64,000 nt of DNA from JAVBSX01 sp051660685 (GTDB lineage: Bacteria; Planctomycetota; Planctomycetia; Pirellulales; Thermoguttaceae). The notes under the pieces were generated by a model. The model was not told the DNA's origin. It worked only from the letters and a program-made list of their open reading frames with translations, and searched no databases. Positions 52,878 to 61,435 of this stretch are shown here, in pieces (the stretch's first letter is position 1; each line of letters starts with the position of its first letter). A program made the position numbers and the translations under genes. The stretch lies in the NCBI GenBank assembly GCA_051660685.1, contig JBOFQB010000040.1:4304-68303 (forward strand), written 5' to 3'.

Positions 52878-53093
52878 ATGTCTGTTATCGAAAAAAGTCG
52901 CCCAGAACCGACAACGGCTCAGCGTCAAAAGACGCTTCGCGCTTTTCGACAGTTGGGGCTTTTGTTGACCAATCGAGCCGAAACAAACGGTTTGGATCAA
53001 GAAACGGACGTTGTTCAGTACATCAAGACAGAAATCCGGCCCGAAATCTGCGGGGAAGTCCAACGTGAACACTCCCAACCGGCTTCAGAATAA
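52878..53093 (+). CDS. small protein, probable antitoxin partner of PIN protein
   Basis: 71 aa, charged, starting MSVIEKSRPEPTTAQRQKTL after GAGGTG. A helix with RAFRQLGLLL is followed by an acidic half (AETNGLDQETDVVQYIKTEI). Its stop codon is one base from the ATG of the PIN-domain gene, a coupling common in toxin-antitoxin pairs. I do not recognise a DNA-binding fold; the antitoxin role is inferred from position and size. Confidence 0.6.
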   Translation: MSVIEKSRPEPTTAQRQKTLRAFRQLGLLLTNRAETNGLDQETDVVQYIKTEIRPEICGEVQREHSQPASE

Positions 53094-53094
53094 G

Positions 53095-53526
53095 ATGCGA
53101 GTTCTTTGTGACACCAATGTATTGGTTTCAGCGTTACTTTCTCTGTCCTCTGTCCCCGGTCGCGTCGTCGAAGAAATCATCTGCAATCATACTTTTATTC
53201 TTCCAACCTTCGTTGTGGTCGAATTAACAAGAGTCTTTGAGAAAAAATTCCCTGATCTCCTCCCAGCATTGTCTGTGTTTTTGAACCAACCGGACCTGCA
53301 CACTGTTGACTTTTCCCCCAACATGTTTTCGGAGACTCCGTATTTGTATGATGTCTTTTCAATCCGTGACCCCAATGATGAACCTGTACTACTTTCCGCA
53401 ATCCAGGCCAATGTGGATGTTCTAATAACCGGAGATAAGGATTTTTTTGATCTTGTCGGAAAGGTTCCTTTTGTAATTATGACACCTAATGATTTTTTAC
53501 ATTGGGTAGAAAACGGAAACAGGTAA
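53095..53526 (+). CDS. PIN-domain ribonuclease, putative toxin
   Basis: 143-aa PIN domain of the COG1569 type. The acidic active-site set is present: D6 (LCDTNVLVSALL), E43 (VVVELTRVFEK), D95 (RDPNDEPVLLSAI) and D114 (LITGDKDFFDL). The frame is open to 53011 inside the preceding gene, but ATG 53095, right after that gene's stop, fits the family start MRVLCDTNVL. Expected to cleave RNA, held in check by the small protein upstream. Confidence 0.85.
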   Translation: MRVLCDTNVLVSALLSLSSVPGRVVEEIICNHTFILPTFVVVELTRVFEKKFPDLLPALSVFLNQPDLHTVDFSPNMFSETPYLYDVFSIRDPNDEPVLLSAIQANVDVLITGDKDFFDLVGKVPFVIMTPNDFLHWVENGNR

Positions 53527-53530
53527 CAAC

Positions 53531-54529
53531 ATGTCGGATGTTGAAGCGAGTCTACGGTATTGTCAGAACCTGACGAAACAGTCGCGGTCAAGTTTTTTGC
53601 CCAGTTTTCGTTTGGTTCCCCGGGACAAACAGGTTGCAATGGAAGTATTGTATGCTTTTATGCGACAGACGGATGATTTGGTTGATCAGGAGGACGGGGA
53701 CGAGAAGGGGGGGGCGGAAAAACGGGCGAGTGATCTGGCGGAATGGACCCGGGCAACGAAGGAGGTTCTTGGTCAGGAAATCGGTGTCGTACCGACTTTT
53801 TCTCAATTACAACAGCATTACGCTGATTTGTCGGGGACGATGATTTTTCCCGCTTTGAAATTCTATCTGGATCGATTCGGAATTCCGAAGACCGCTTTTT
53901 TTGACGCGTTGGAAGGGGCAAGGTATGATTTGCAACCCAAGTGGTCAGAAACTTGGGCGGATTGCGAAAATTATTGTCATAAGGTTGCAACATCGGTTGG
54001 TCTTGCGTCTCTCGCTATTTGGGGGGTCTCCGAACCGATTGACTCCCCCAACATGAAGGAATTGGCCCAAAAGTCGGGTCTTGCGATCCAACTGACGAAC
54101 ATCGTCCGGGATTTGCGAGAAGATTTTCAACGGGATCGGTTTTATCTCCCCTTGAGCGAACTTCAAAAGGTTCATCTGGACAAGTCGGATTTGTCGATTC
54201 TGTTTAATAATCGTTCTTTGACGAATTCAGATGATTCTTGTCGTCATCGCTGCTGCAACCCAAGAGAACGGCTTGAACAATTTGAACGGTTTCTCAGCCC
54301 GGTTTTGCAGCGAATCGAGGAGTGTTATCATCGTTCACGCGAATTATATCGCTTGATTTCAGCCGATTCACGACGTTCTTTTGGGATGATTTACGACGCT
54401 TACTTTCGATTGTTTCAAAAGATACAGCGTGATCCCAGGATTGTTCTTTCCCGACGTGTCCGGCTCTCTTTTCTTGAAAAACTCCAACTCTTTTTTCGTT
54501 GGAGTTTTTTCCCCCCTCAAGAGATGTGA
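53531..54529 (+). CDS. squalene/phytoene synthase-family enzyme (HpnD/HpnC-like)
   Basis: 332 aa, trans-isoprenyl diphosphate synthase (head-to-head type). Two Asp-rich motifs coordinate Mg: QTDDLVDQED (D48, D49, D52) and NIVRDLREDFQRDRFYLP. RYCQNLTKQSRSSFLPSF and EGARYDLQPKWSETWADCEN are also typical. It could make presqualene diphosphate for hopanoids or phytoene for carotenoids; no other hopanoid or carotenoid genes are beside it. It begins 4 nt after the PIN gene. A terminator-like hairpin lies inside its last codons. Confidence 0.87.
   Translation: MSDVEASLRYCQNLTKQSRSSFLPSFRLVPRDKQVAMEVLYAFMRQTDDLVDQEDGDEKGGAEKRASDLAEWTRATKEVLGQEIGVVPTFSQLQQHYADLSGTMIFPALKFYLDRFGIPKTAFFDALEGARYDLQPKWSETWADCENYCHKVATSVGLASLAIWGVSEPIDSPNMKELAQKSGLAIQLTNIVRDLREDFQRDRFYLPLSELQKVHLDKSDLSILFNNRSLTNSDDSCRHRCCNPRERLEQFERFLSPVLQRIEECYHRSRELYRLISADSRRSFGMIYDAYFRLFQKIQRDPRIVLSRRVRLSFLEKLQLFFRWSFFPPQEM
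54477..54511. terminator. bidirectional-looking hairpin at the end of the squalene/phytoene synthase gene
   Basis: AAAACTCCAAC (to 54488), loop TCTTTTTTC, GTTGGAGTTTTTT (from 54498). The stem of at least nine bp has a T run on both strands, so it could end transcripts from the synthase gene (plus) and from secA (minus). It overlaps codons for LEKLQLFFRWSFF. Confidence 0.7.
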
Positions 54530-54747
54530 TTCTCAGAAACAGTAACATAACATCCTCGTTTAGCACATTTCAATAATTGGCATACACATTTCACACCTTT
54601 TTGAAACCAAAAATTCAAGGATTGCATCTCTTAGCTGCATTAGCAGCGACCTAAGTATGTCGTTTAGCCGCAGAACAACGTTCTGCGTGTTTTGGGCAGT
54701 TCTAAACGCGCGATACGTTGTATCGCGGTTAACCGACTTCCTTTTTT
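54530..54747. repeat. composite palindromic repeat between convergent genes
   Basis: 54635-54655 CTGCATTAGCAGCGACCTAA, then GCAGAACAACGTTCTGCGTG (about 54671) and GCGCGATACGTTGTATCGCG (about 54707), i.e. the same three modules as at 1242-1350 in opposite order and sense. Confidence 0.85.
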
Positions 54748-57700
54748 CTATTTCTTCATGCAGCAATTTTTGTACTTCTTTCCACTTCCACATGGACAAG
54801 GTTCATTCCGCCCCACTTTTGGCGTTCGGTTCCTGATCGGTTCCGGCTTCTTCTCTCCCTGTTGACTCCCTTGAATCGCCGCTTCCTGTTGTCCGGCAAT
54901 GTCACTAATCGTCGAATTCGTCGCAACCTCTTCGTGAACCGCTTCAGATTCATTCCAAGTTGAACTGACAAAACCCGGGTCAAGCTGTTCCATACGGAAA
55001 ATCAAATCGGTAACCCGTTGAAAAATCGAGTCCCACATCCCCTCGAAAATCTTCATCCCTTCCCGTTTGAACTCCACTTTCGGGTCAACCTGAGCATATC
55101 CGCGCAACCCCACACTCGACCTTAAATGGTCCATTGCCAATAAATGGTCTTTCCAAGCCGTATCCAAAATCTGCAACACAAGCGAACGTTCCATTCGCCG
55201 CATCTCGGGATTGTAACGATCCTCAATCAGCGAGGTCAAACGGTCTTCAATGTCGCGGACATCCCATAATCCGAGCTTTTCCGGGGTGATTTCTACACCG
55301 AATTCGGCTGCAATGAACCGGCATAATTCAGCAACATTCGGATCATCAGGGTTCAGACGGACCATCTTCGCGTGTGTTGTCCGTTCCATATACTCCGAAA
55401 CCGCTTCTGGACTCGACGGATGAGGCGGATCGTGATGTTGACGATGTATTTCTTCCGTGTCAAAATCCTGATGTTGCAGCAAATCATCCAATTGTTCGCG
55501 CAATTTGCGGTATTTCTCAGGAACGACTTCGAGACCCTTACGACATTCGTCAAACATCGTCTGCTCAATATCGGCCCGCTGTTTGTTCTTCAAATCCTCA
55601 ACCGTCAAATCAACCCCAAACCGTCCTTGAGCCCATGTAACCAACGATTCCCGGTCATAACGTTTGCCGTTCTGATCCCGAATCGTATAATGCAGCAATC
55701 CGCCTAAAACCGGGAACTGAACCTCTTTTTCGGCATATTTCTGATGTGTCAAACGACGGAGAAACTCCTTGAACTTCGATTCATCCAAATCCTTGACCGT
55801 CTCAAAATCAAGAACAATGTCAAACTTCGACTTGATCCAGCTGACCGCCATTTTCAGACCATAATTCGGCTCCAAATACTGTTTCCCCGGACCAAGATCA
55901 ACACGGTCAACAAATTTATACGCCTTTTCAATCAGGAAATCAGCCAAATTGTCCCGACCAACCTTCTTCAAATCACTCTCCCGCAATCCCGCTTTCCATT
56001 GAACATTCGCCGTATGCGTCAACGCTTGCCAATTCCATTCTTCCTCTTCCGCGTCAATCGGAAGATTCTGCTCAACAGCGTCCAGAACCTGCGACTCCGA
56101 AATACGTTTTGCGTGATCCAACGCATACTCTTCCGCCATTTCATACGAAAGTGTCCTGAACGATTTCGATTCAAACTCAACCCCAAGTTCGCTCCCAGCA
56201 TATCCCGCAAATGCTCCCGCGCCATAATCCTTCTCAAGATACTCCCCAAGATTCCGCTCAATCTGCGAATCAATCATCGCAAGAATCAGACTCTTGCAAT
56301 TCGTCCCGTCCAGAATCCGTTGTCTGTATCCGTAAACACTCTTACGCTGAAAGTCCATGACCTCATCATACTCAAGAAGATTCTTGCGAATGTCAAAATT
56401 CCGCTCCTCAACCTTCTTTTGCGCCCCCTCAATTCGTCGGGACACCATTCGACTCTCAATCGCCTGTCCCTCCTCCATTCCAAGCATTGTCATAATCTTT
56501 TTAACCCATTCTCCCGCAAAAATCCGCATTAAATCGTCTTCAAGCGAAAGAAAAAACCGACTGCTCCCCGGATCACCCTGTCGTCCGCAACGACCGCGCA
56601 ACTGCAAGTCAATCCGTCGTGCTTCATGTCGTTCCGTCCCAATAATATGAAGTCCGCCCATTTGACGAACAATTTCTCCTTCAGCTTTCATCCGTTCGCG
56701 CTGTTCAATTTCCTGCACAATCGCATTCCATTCCTCGCGCGGGACATCCAGTCGGGTCGGGTACTTACTCTGCAACAGACCCCACGCCATTGTTTCTGGA
56801 TTCCCCCCCAAAATAATGTCCGTTCCTCTTCCCGCCATATTCGTCGCAATCGTAACCGCCCCTTTCCGTCCCGCTTGCGCAATAATCTCCGCTTCTCGTT
56901 GATGATGTTTCGCGTTCAAGACCTCATGTTCGATCCCGCGTCGATTCAACATGTCCGAAATCAGCTCACTCCGTTCAATCGACACCGTTCCAATCAAGAT
57001 AGGACGTCCTTTGTACAAAACCGACTTGACCTCTTTACGAGGGACGACTTGCGGTTTGTTGCTCCCTTTAGGAATAAACGAAATACTGTTCTCCTCCTCC
57101 TTCTCGATCCGACCAAACGCAATTCGATCTTTTCCCAAATCAAGAACATCCCATTTGTTCAACTGTTCAATCTCATCCACAATTGCGTGATACTTTTCAT
57201 GTTCACTACGATAGATCGCGTCAGGATGATTGACCCGTTGCATCCCGCGATTGGTCGGAATCGCAATCACATCCAACTTGTAGATTTTCCAGAATTCCGA
57301 CGCTTCCGTCATTGCGGTTCCCGTCATTCCCGAAATTTTGTCATACAACTTGAAAAAGTTCTGCAACGTGATCGTCGCAAGAGTCTGATTCTCCTCCTTA
57401 ACCCGAACTCGCTCTTTTGCTTCAACCGCTTGGTGTAACCCGTCACTCCAGTTCCGACCCGGCATTGGACGACCAGTAAACTCGTCAACAATCACAATCT
57501 CCTCTCCGTCAATCATGTAGTTGACATCCAACTTGTAAAGATGGTGTGCTTTAAGCGCATTGTCAATCAAATGAGGCCATTCCATATTCCCGGCCGTATA
57601 AAACGACTCAACTCCCGCCAATTGTTCCGCCCGACGAACCCCTGAATCGGTCAAATGTGCCGAATGTTCCTTCTCGTTGACCTCAAAATCCTCCCCTTTC

Positions 57701-58527
57701 ACCAATTGTCGGGCAATGTTGTCCGCAATCTTATACCGTCCCACATCATCATGTGCCGGTCCCGCAATAATAAGCGGCGTCCTTGCTTCATCAATCAATA
57801 TGTTGTCAACCTCATCAATAATCGCATAATGCAACCGTCCCTGAACCTGCTGATGATGCTTGTCATACCGATCATCCCCTTGTGCCGCATAACGCATGTT
57901 ATCTCGAAGATAATCAAAGCCAAATTCATTGTTTGTTCCATAAGTAATGTCACAACGATAGGCTTCCTGACGTTTTTCATTCGGCATATTGCCCTGAATT
58001 GCCCCAACGGTCAGACCGAGCGACATGTAAAGGGGCCCCATCCATTCCATATCACGACGGGCAAGGTAATCATTGACGGTTACAACATGAACTCCTTTTC
58101 CCTCAAGAGCGTTCAAATAAGCGGGAAGGGTCGCAACAAGAGTCTTTCCTTCCCCGGTCACCATTTCGGCAATTGCCCCACTATGCAGCACCATTCCCCC
58201 CATAAGTTGCACATCATAGTGACGCAAACCAATGACGCGTCGACTTGCTTCACGACAAACGGCAAATGCTTCAACGAGAAGATCATCAAGTGTCTCACCT
58301 TGACGCAACCGCGACCTGAATTCCTCGGTTTTAGCCCGTAATTCCTCCTCGGTCAACTTCTCAAGTGAGGGTTCCAGCTCGTTAATTGCGACTATTTTGG
58401 GAGCAAGACGTTTGATATAACGTGCGTTAGACGAACCGAAGAGGGAGGTCAACTGGGTTTCGATCCAACGGGTCAGATTATTGAAGGAATCGCCGAGTAC
58501 TTCAAAGAGACGCTCGTGAAATTGCAT
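54748..58527 (-). CDS. secA: preprotein translocase ATPase SecA, extended form
   Basis: Motor of Sec export, 1259 aa against about 900 in E. coli. Walker A EMVTGEGKTLVATLPAYL (G125-T129), Walker B and DEAD-like IIDEVDNILIDEARTPLIIA, IATNMAGRGTDIILGGNPE, and the C-terminal zinc motif EPCPCGSGKKYKNCC (Cys 1244, 1246, 1255, 1256) that contacts SecB or ribosomes. Extra length lies in an insertion before YKGRPILIGTVSIERSELIS (DLGKDRIAFGRIEKEEENSI) and in a large addition between the helical scaffold parts (from about residue 900 to 1090). Start ATG at 58527. Confidence 0.95.
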   Translation of the reverse strand: MQFHERLFEVLGDSFNNLTRWIETQLTSLFGSSNARYIKRLAPKIVAINELEPSLEKLTEEELRAKTEEFRSRLRQGETLDDLLVEAFAVCREASRRVIGLRHYDVQLMGGMVLHSGAIAEMVTGEGKTLVATLPAYLNALEGKGVHVVTVNDYLARRDMEWMGPLYMSLGLTVGAIQGNMPNEKRQEAYRCDITYGTNNEFGFDYLRDNMRYAAQGDDRYDKHHQQVQGRLHYAIIDEVDNILIDEARTPLIIAGPAHDDVGRYKIADNIARQLVKGEDFEVNEKEHSAHLTDSGVRRAEQLAGVESFYTAGNMEWPHLIDNALKAHHLYKLDVNYMIDGEEIVIVDEFTGRPMPGRNWSDGLHQAVEAKERVRVKEENQTLATITLQNFFKLYDKISGMTGTAMTEASEFWKIYKLDVIAIPTNRGMQRVNHPDAIYRSEHEKYHAIVDEIEQLNKWDVLDLGKDRIAFGRIEKEEENSISFIPKGSNKPQVVPRKEVKSVLYKGRPILIGTVSIERSELISDMLNRRGIEHEVLNAKHHQREAEIIAQAGRKGAVTIATNMAGRGTDIILGGNPETMAWGLLQSKYPTRLDVPREEWNAIVQEIEQRERMKAEGEIVRQMGGLHIIGTERHEARRIDLQLRGRCGRQGDPGSSRFFLSLEDDLMRIFAGEWVKKIMTMLGMEEGQAIESRMVSRRIEGAQKKVEERNFDIRKNLLEYDEVMDFQRKSVYGYRQRILDGTNCKSLILAMIDSQIERNLGEYLEKDYGAGAFAGYAGSELGVEFESKSFRTLSYEMAEEYALDHAKRISESQVLDAVEQNLPIDAEEEEWNWQALTHTANVQWKAGLRESDLKKVGRDNLADFLIEKAYKFVDRVDLGPGKQYLEPNYGLKMAVSWIKSKFDIVLDFETVKDLDESKFKEFLRRLTHQKYAEKEVQFPVLGGLLHYTIRDQNGKRYDRESLVTWAQGRFGVDLTVEDLKNKQRADIEQTMFDECRKGLEVVPEKYRKLREQLDDLLQHQDFDTEEIHRQHHDPPHPSSPEAVSEYMERTTHAKMVRLNPDDPNVAELCRFIAAEFGVEITPEKLGLWDVRDIEDRLTSLIEDRYNPEMRRMERSLVLQILDTAWKDHLLAMDHLRSSVGLRGYAQVDPKVEFKREGMKIFEGMWDSIFQRVTDLIFRMEQLDPGFVSSTWNESEAVHEEVATNSTISDIAGQQEAAIQGSQQGEKKPEPIRNRTPKVGRNEPCPCGSGKKYKNCCMKK

Positions 58528-58663
58528 GGACTACTTCCTGTAGAAAAGGAAAATTCGGAAATTACAGAGGAAACATTATATTCCGAAGAACCCAATTCGT
58601 CAAGACGACGGAAATGCTGCCCATTTCCCAAAGGTTCATTCTTTATGACACGGAAGTATTCCT

Positions 58664-59782
58664 TTATGACGCAGAAATTTCTGAATAAATCTGCAAGAGG
58701 TTTTGTGCAGAAATAATATCGGCGAAACAGTGTTCGGCTTTTTCACGAACCGAAAGAGCGATTTTTTGTCGGTATTCTGAATTGTTTAGCATCTCAACAA
58801 TTCGGGTTCGTAAAGCAACAGGATCATTTGGGGGAACCAGACAGTTCGGATCAGCAACGATTTCCCGGGTTCCTCCGACATCAGTTGCGACAAAAGGGCA
58901 ACCAGATGCTGATGATTCGAGCAAGACCCGACCAAGCGGTTCTTCCCGGGCCGGATGTACAAGCAAGGTCAATTCCGGCAAAAGTGTTGAAATGTCGGAT
59001 CGGCCCCCCAAAAAATGAACTCGACCGGCAAAAGGAAGGAGACGGGACCGATTTTTCAAAGTCGCTTCATAAGTCAAGGACTCTTTTTTTTGCGAATACC
59101 GTTCTCCAATCACAAGCAAATGAATGTCCCAATCCTCCATAATCGGTTCAAGAGCGTCAAAAAGAGTGTCCTGACCTTTTCGGAGACCGATTTGGCCGAT
59201 CATGCCTAACAAAGCGGATGAACGGTCAATTCCGAGTTCCGCCCGCAAATACCCTGTTGGAATTCGCGGATAAAACCTTGTCAAATCGACACCATTATAC
59301 AGCGTCCGACATTTACTCGGGTCAATCCCCTGTCCAAGATGAAAAGATCGGGTTGCATTGGAAACCGCAAGAAGAAGCGTATGTTGATTCAAATCGGCAA
59401 TCGCTTGTCCAGAGAGTCGGACAATATCACGAATATGAGAAATACTGACAAAACCGAGTTCAGCAAGAACAGGTCCGCTCACACGCCCCATTGAAAGACT
59501 ATTTGCATGGACGAGAACCTTACGTTGCCCCCTCAGAACATCAGCGAGTCGATTTCGCTTTTCAGCAAGCGAAAGTTCAGAAAAGGGAACACCAAGAGGT
59601 CCCGCCAAATCCCAACATTCAACACCGAGACTTTCAATTAACTCGGCAAAAGGACTGGGGATCGGCAAAACGACCGAAACACGCAGACCGGCCGTTTGCA
59701 AATGTCGCAACCAAGTAAAAAGCGAATACTCTCCTCCATTCAAGGAGCCGTATTCGCAAAGAAAAACAACATGCGGTTGCAT
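58664..59782 (-). CDS. glycosyltransferase family 4
   Basis: About 372 aa, GT-B fold. N-terminal FLCEYGSLNGGEYSLFTWLR (donor domain glycine loop), acceptor-side HIRDIVRLSGQAIADLN, ALLGMIGQIGLRKGQDTLFD, and the nucleotide-sugar motif REEPLGRVLLESSASGCPFV followed by ATDVGGTREIV. Retaining enzyme; sugar and acceptor unknown. ATG 59782 is favoured over a TTG at 59794. It sits between rpsG and secA with no other glycan gene beside it. Confidence 0.9.
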   Translation of the reverse strand: MQPHVVFLCEYGSLNGGEYSLFTWLRHLQTAGLRVSVVLPIPSPFAELIESLGVECWDLAGPLGVPFSELSLAEKRNRLADVLRGQRKVLVHANSLSMGRVSGPVLAELGFVSISHIRDIVRLSGQAIADLNQHTLLLAVSNATRSFHLGQGIDPSKCRTLYNGVDLTRFYPRIPTGYLRAELGIDRSSALLGMIGQIGLRKGQDTLFDALEPIMEDWDIHLLVIGERYSQKKESLTYEATLKNRSRLLPFAGRVHFLGGRSDISTLLPELTLLVHPAREEPLGRVLLESSASGCPFVATDVGGTREIVADPNCLVPPNDPVALRTRIVEMLNNSEYRQKIALSVREKAEHCFADIISAQNLLQIYSEISAS

Positions 59783-59878
59783 TCGGTCCAACAATCAGCC
59801 TATACAGCAACGACCTGAAACAGTGAAATGACCTAATAATAGGAAACAGGATTACCAGAATTTGCCAATCCGCCCTAA

Positions 59879-60349
59879 TTACCAAGCAAAGTGTGCAAAC
59901 GCTTTGTTCGCTTCTGCCATTCTGTGAACATTTTCACGTTTCGTGATCGCAGTCCCTTCCCGATTGAACGCCGCAATCAATTCAGCAGCCAATTTTTGAT
60001 GTGTCGGTTGTCCTTTTTTATCCCGAACGGCCAACAAAATCCAACGAATCGCGAGCGATTGTTGTCGTCCGCGCTCAACCTGCATAGGAACCTGATAAGA
60101 AGCACCTCCAACCCGCTTGGAACGAACTTCGATATTCGGCTTCACATTATCAAGTGCTTGATGAAAAACGTCAATCGGTTCTTTGTCCGTAATTTTTTCC
60201 TTAATCAACTCCAACGCTTCATAGAAAACACGTTGCGCTGCTGTTTTCTTCCCGTCCCACATCAGACAGTTGATGAACTTGCTCGCAATCATCGAATTGA
60301 AAACCGGATCGCCCTTAAGTTGCTTTTTACTTGCAGTAAATCGTCCCAT
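59879..60349 (-). CDS. rpsG: 30S ribosomal protein S7
   Basis: 156 aa, standard S7: MGRFTASKKQLKGDPVFNSM, FHQALDNVKPNIEVRSKRVG, SYQVPMQVERGRQQSLAIRW and the C-terminal NKAFAHFAW. It binds the 3' major domain of 16S rRNA and follows rpsL by 104 nt, as in the str operon. No fusA or tuf follows; a glycosyltransferase is next. Confidence 0.96.
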   Translation of the reverse strand: MGRFTASKKQLKGDPVFNSMIASKFINCLMWDGKKTAAQRVFYEALELIKEKITDKEPIDVFHQALDNVKPNIEVRSKRVGGASYQVPMQVERGRQQSLAIRWILLAVRDKKGQPTHQKLAAELIAAFNREGTAITKRENVHRMAEANKAFAHFAW

Positions 60350-60453
60350 GAAAATGATACCCGAAAAATAAAGGTGAGCTGAAATTTGGCGTTGTTGACG
60401 TAATCCCTGTTGGTATAAACGACGTTTTTCAATGAAAACGACGTAAGGACAGA

Positions 60454-60846
60454 TTATTTCTTCTTGGTCGTAGGCTTTTGATTCTTTTTCGAACCATAAC
60501 GACTTCTCGCTTGTCGTCGTCCGTCAACTCCTGTTGAGTCCAATGTTCCCCGAATGACCTGGTATCGAACCCCAGGAAGGTCGCGGACACGACCACCTCG
60601 CACAAGAACAATGGAGTGTTCTTGCAAGGAGTGTCCTTCACCCGGAATATAGACAGTTACTTCTTTTCCGTTGGAAAGACGAACACGGGTAATCTTCCGA
60701 AGAGCCGAATTCGGTTTCTTAGGGGGCATTGTACGAACCAAAAGGCAAACACCGCGCTTTTGCGAGCACTTGTCCAGAACCGGCGATTTGCTGTTGTAAA
60801 CCTGTTGTTTGCGGTTTTTACGAACCAATTGGTTAATTGTCGGCAT
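60454..60846 (-). CDS. rpsL: 30S ribosomal protein S12
   Basis: 130 aa with MPTINQLVRKNRKQQVYNSK, RTMPPKKPNSALRKITRVRL, and YIPGEGHSLQEHSIVLVRGG. Lysine at the K43-equivalent position is kept. C-terminal extension is Lys-rich (KNQKPTTKKK). The upstream region has a clear promoter. Confidence 0.96.
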   Translation of the reverse strand: MPTINQLVRKNRKQQVYNSKSPVLDKCSQKRGVCLLVRTMPPKKPNSALRKITRVRLSNGKEVTVYIPGEGHSLQEHSIVLVRGGRVRDLPGVRYQVIRGTLDSTGVDGRRQARSRYGSKKNQKPTTKKK

Positions 60847-60928
60847 ACTTTCGGAAAGGAGTAGGAATAAGGTCGAATTGGGGCCTAGTTCAGTCTATAT
60901 CATTGAGCACCAAGCCCAACAGAACGAG

Positions 60929-60956
60929 AGTATAATTCACTTGGCTTTTCTGTCAA
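60929..60956 (-). promoter_or_regulatory. strong sigma-70-type promoter of rpsL-rpsG
   Basis: On the minus strand, TTGACA (60956-60951), a 16-nt spacer and TATACT (60934-60929). The predicted start, near 60922, is about 75 nt before rpsL. An A/T-rich stretch upstream could act as an UP element. Confidence 0.8.
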
Positions 60957-61024
60957 CGGGCCGGTTTTTTTTTACACCCAAAAAAATTTTCTTTGAAAAA
61001 GAAAAATCTTCTTGAATGAGAGGG

Positions 61025-61246
61025 CTAACTTTTTTGCATTGCAAAGAAACAGTAATTGTACTCCGCTGAAAACTGTCGATACAGGTTTATTTCCGACTGC
61101 ACCATCTCCAGAACCTGTTGGGCTGTTTCATTCGTTGCATACTTTTCCCTCATCCGATCTAGGTTGACCTGCAATCGGGCGGCATGACGCCAAAAGACAA
61201 GTTGTTCACCGTTCCTACGGGACTGGACAAGATTCTCAACCGTGAC
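61025..61246 (-). pseudogene. possible 3' remnant of a gene
   Basis: An open stretch of 73 codons between two in-frame stops, with protein-like sequence (VFWRHAARLQVNLDRMREKY; VLEMVQSEINLYRQFSAEYN) but no ATG near its beginning; the first usable start is a TTG about 24 codons in. The helical composition suggests the C-terminal end of a lost gene. Parent family not recognised. Confidence 0.35.
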
Positions 61247-61271
61247 TTAGCTTAGGCCAAAATAGCGAAAC

Positions 61272-61380
61272 GTGACACTCTCGACGGGTAATCGACGTTC
61301 ACGCCCTGCGGCATACTCACGCGACGCTGATGTCACAAGAGGGCGTTGCCCCGAAAGTTACCCGGCCGTCGATGCGTCAC
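61272..61380. repeat. ~110-nt imperfect palindrome
   Basis: Arms pair as GTGAC (61272-61276) with GTCAC (61376-61380), CGACGG/GTAA (61282-61291) with TTAC..CCGTCG (61358-61371), and ACGCCCT (about 61301) with AGGGCGT (61340-61346). It lies downstream of the acyltransferase gene and beside the ORF remnant. Confidence 0.65.
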
Positions 61381-61435
61381 ACTTTTATCATGAATCTCGC
61401 AAAGTCGAATCTCTCGCCAAAAACGGTCCAAACGC

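Larger units (their letters stand above)
60847..61435. other. long gap: rpsL promoter, ORF remnant and palindrome
   Basis: Besides the rpsL promoter and the two features listed separately (remnant at 61025-61246, palindrome at 61272-61380), no complete gene is seen. An A/T-rich tract with T9 and A7 runs lies at 60965-61010. Confidence 0.6.

Noticed and set aside
61272..61380. Integron attC site
   Set aside because: The palindrome lacks the GTTRRRY core at the expected end, and no integrase or cassette array is seen.
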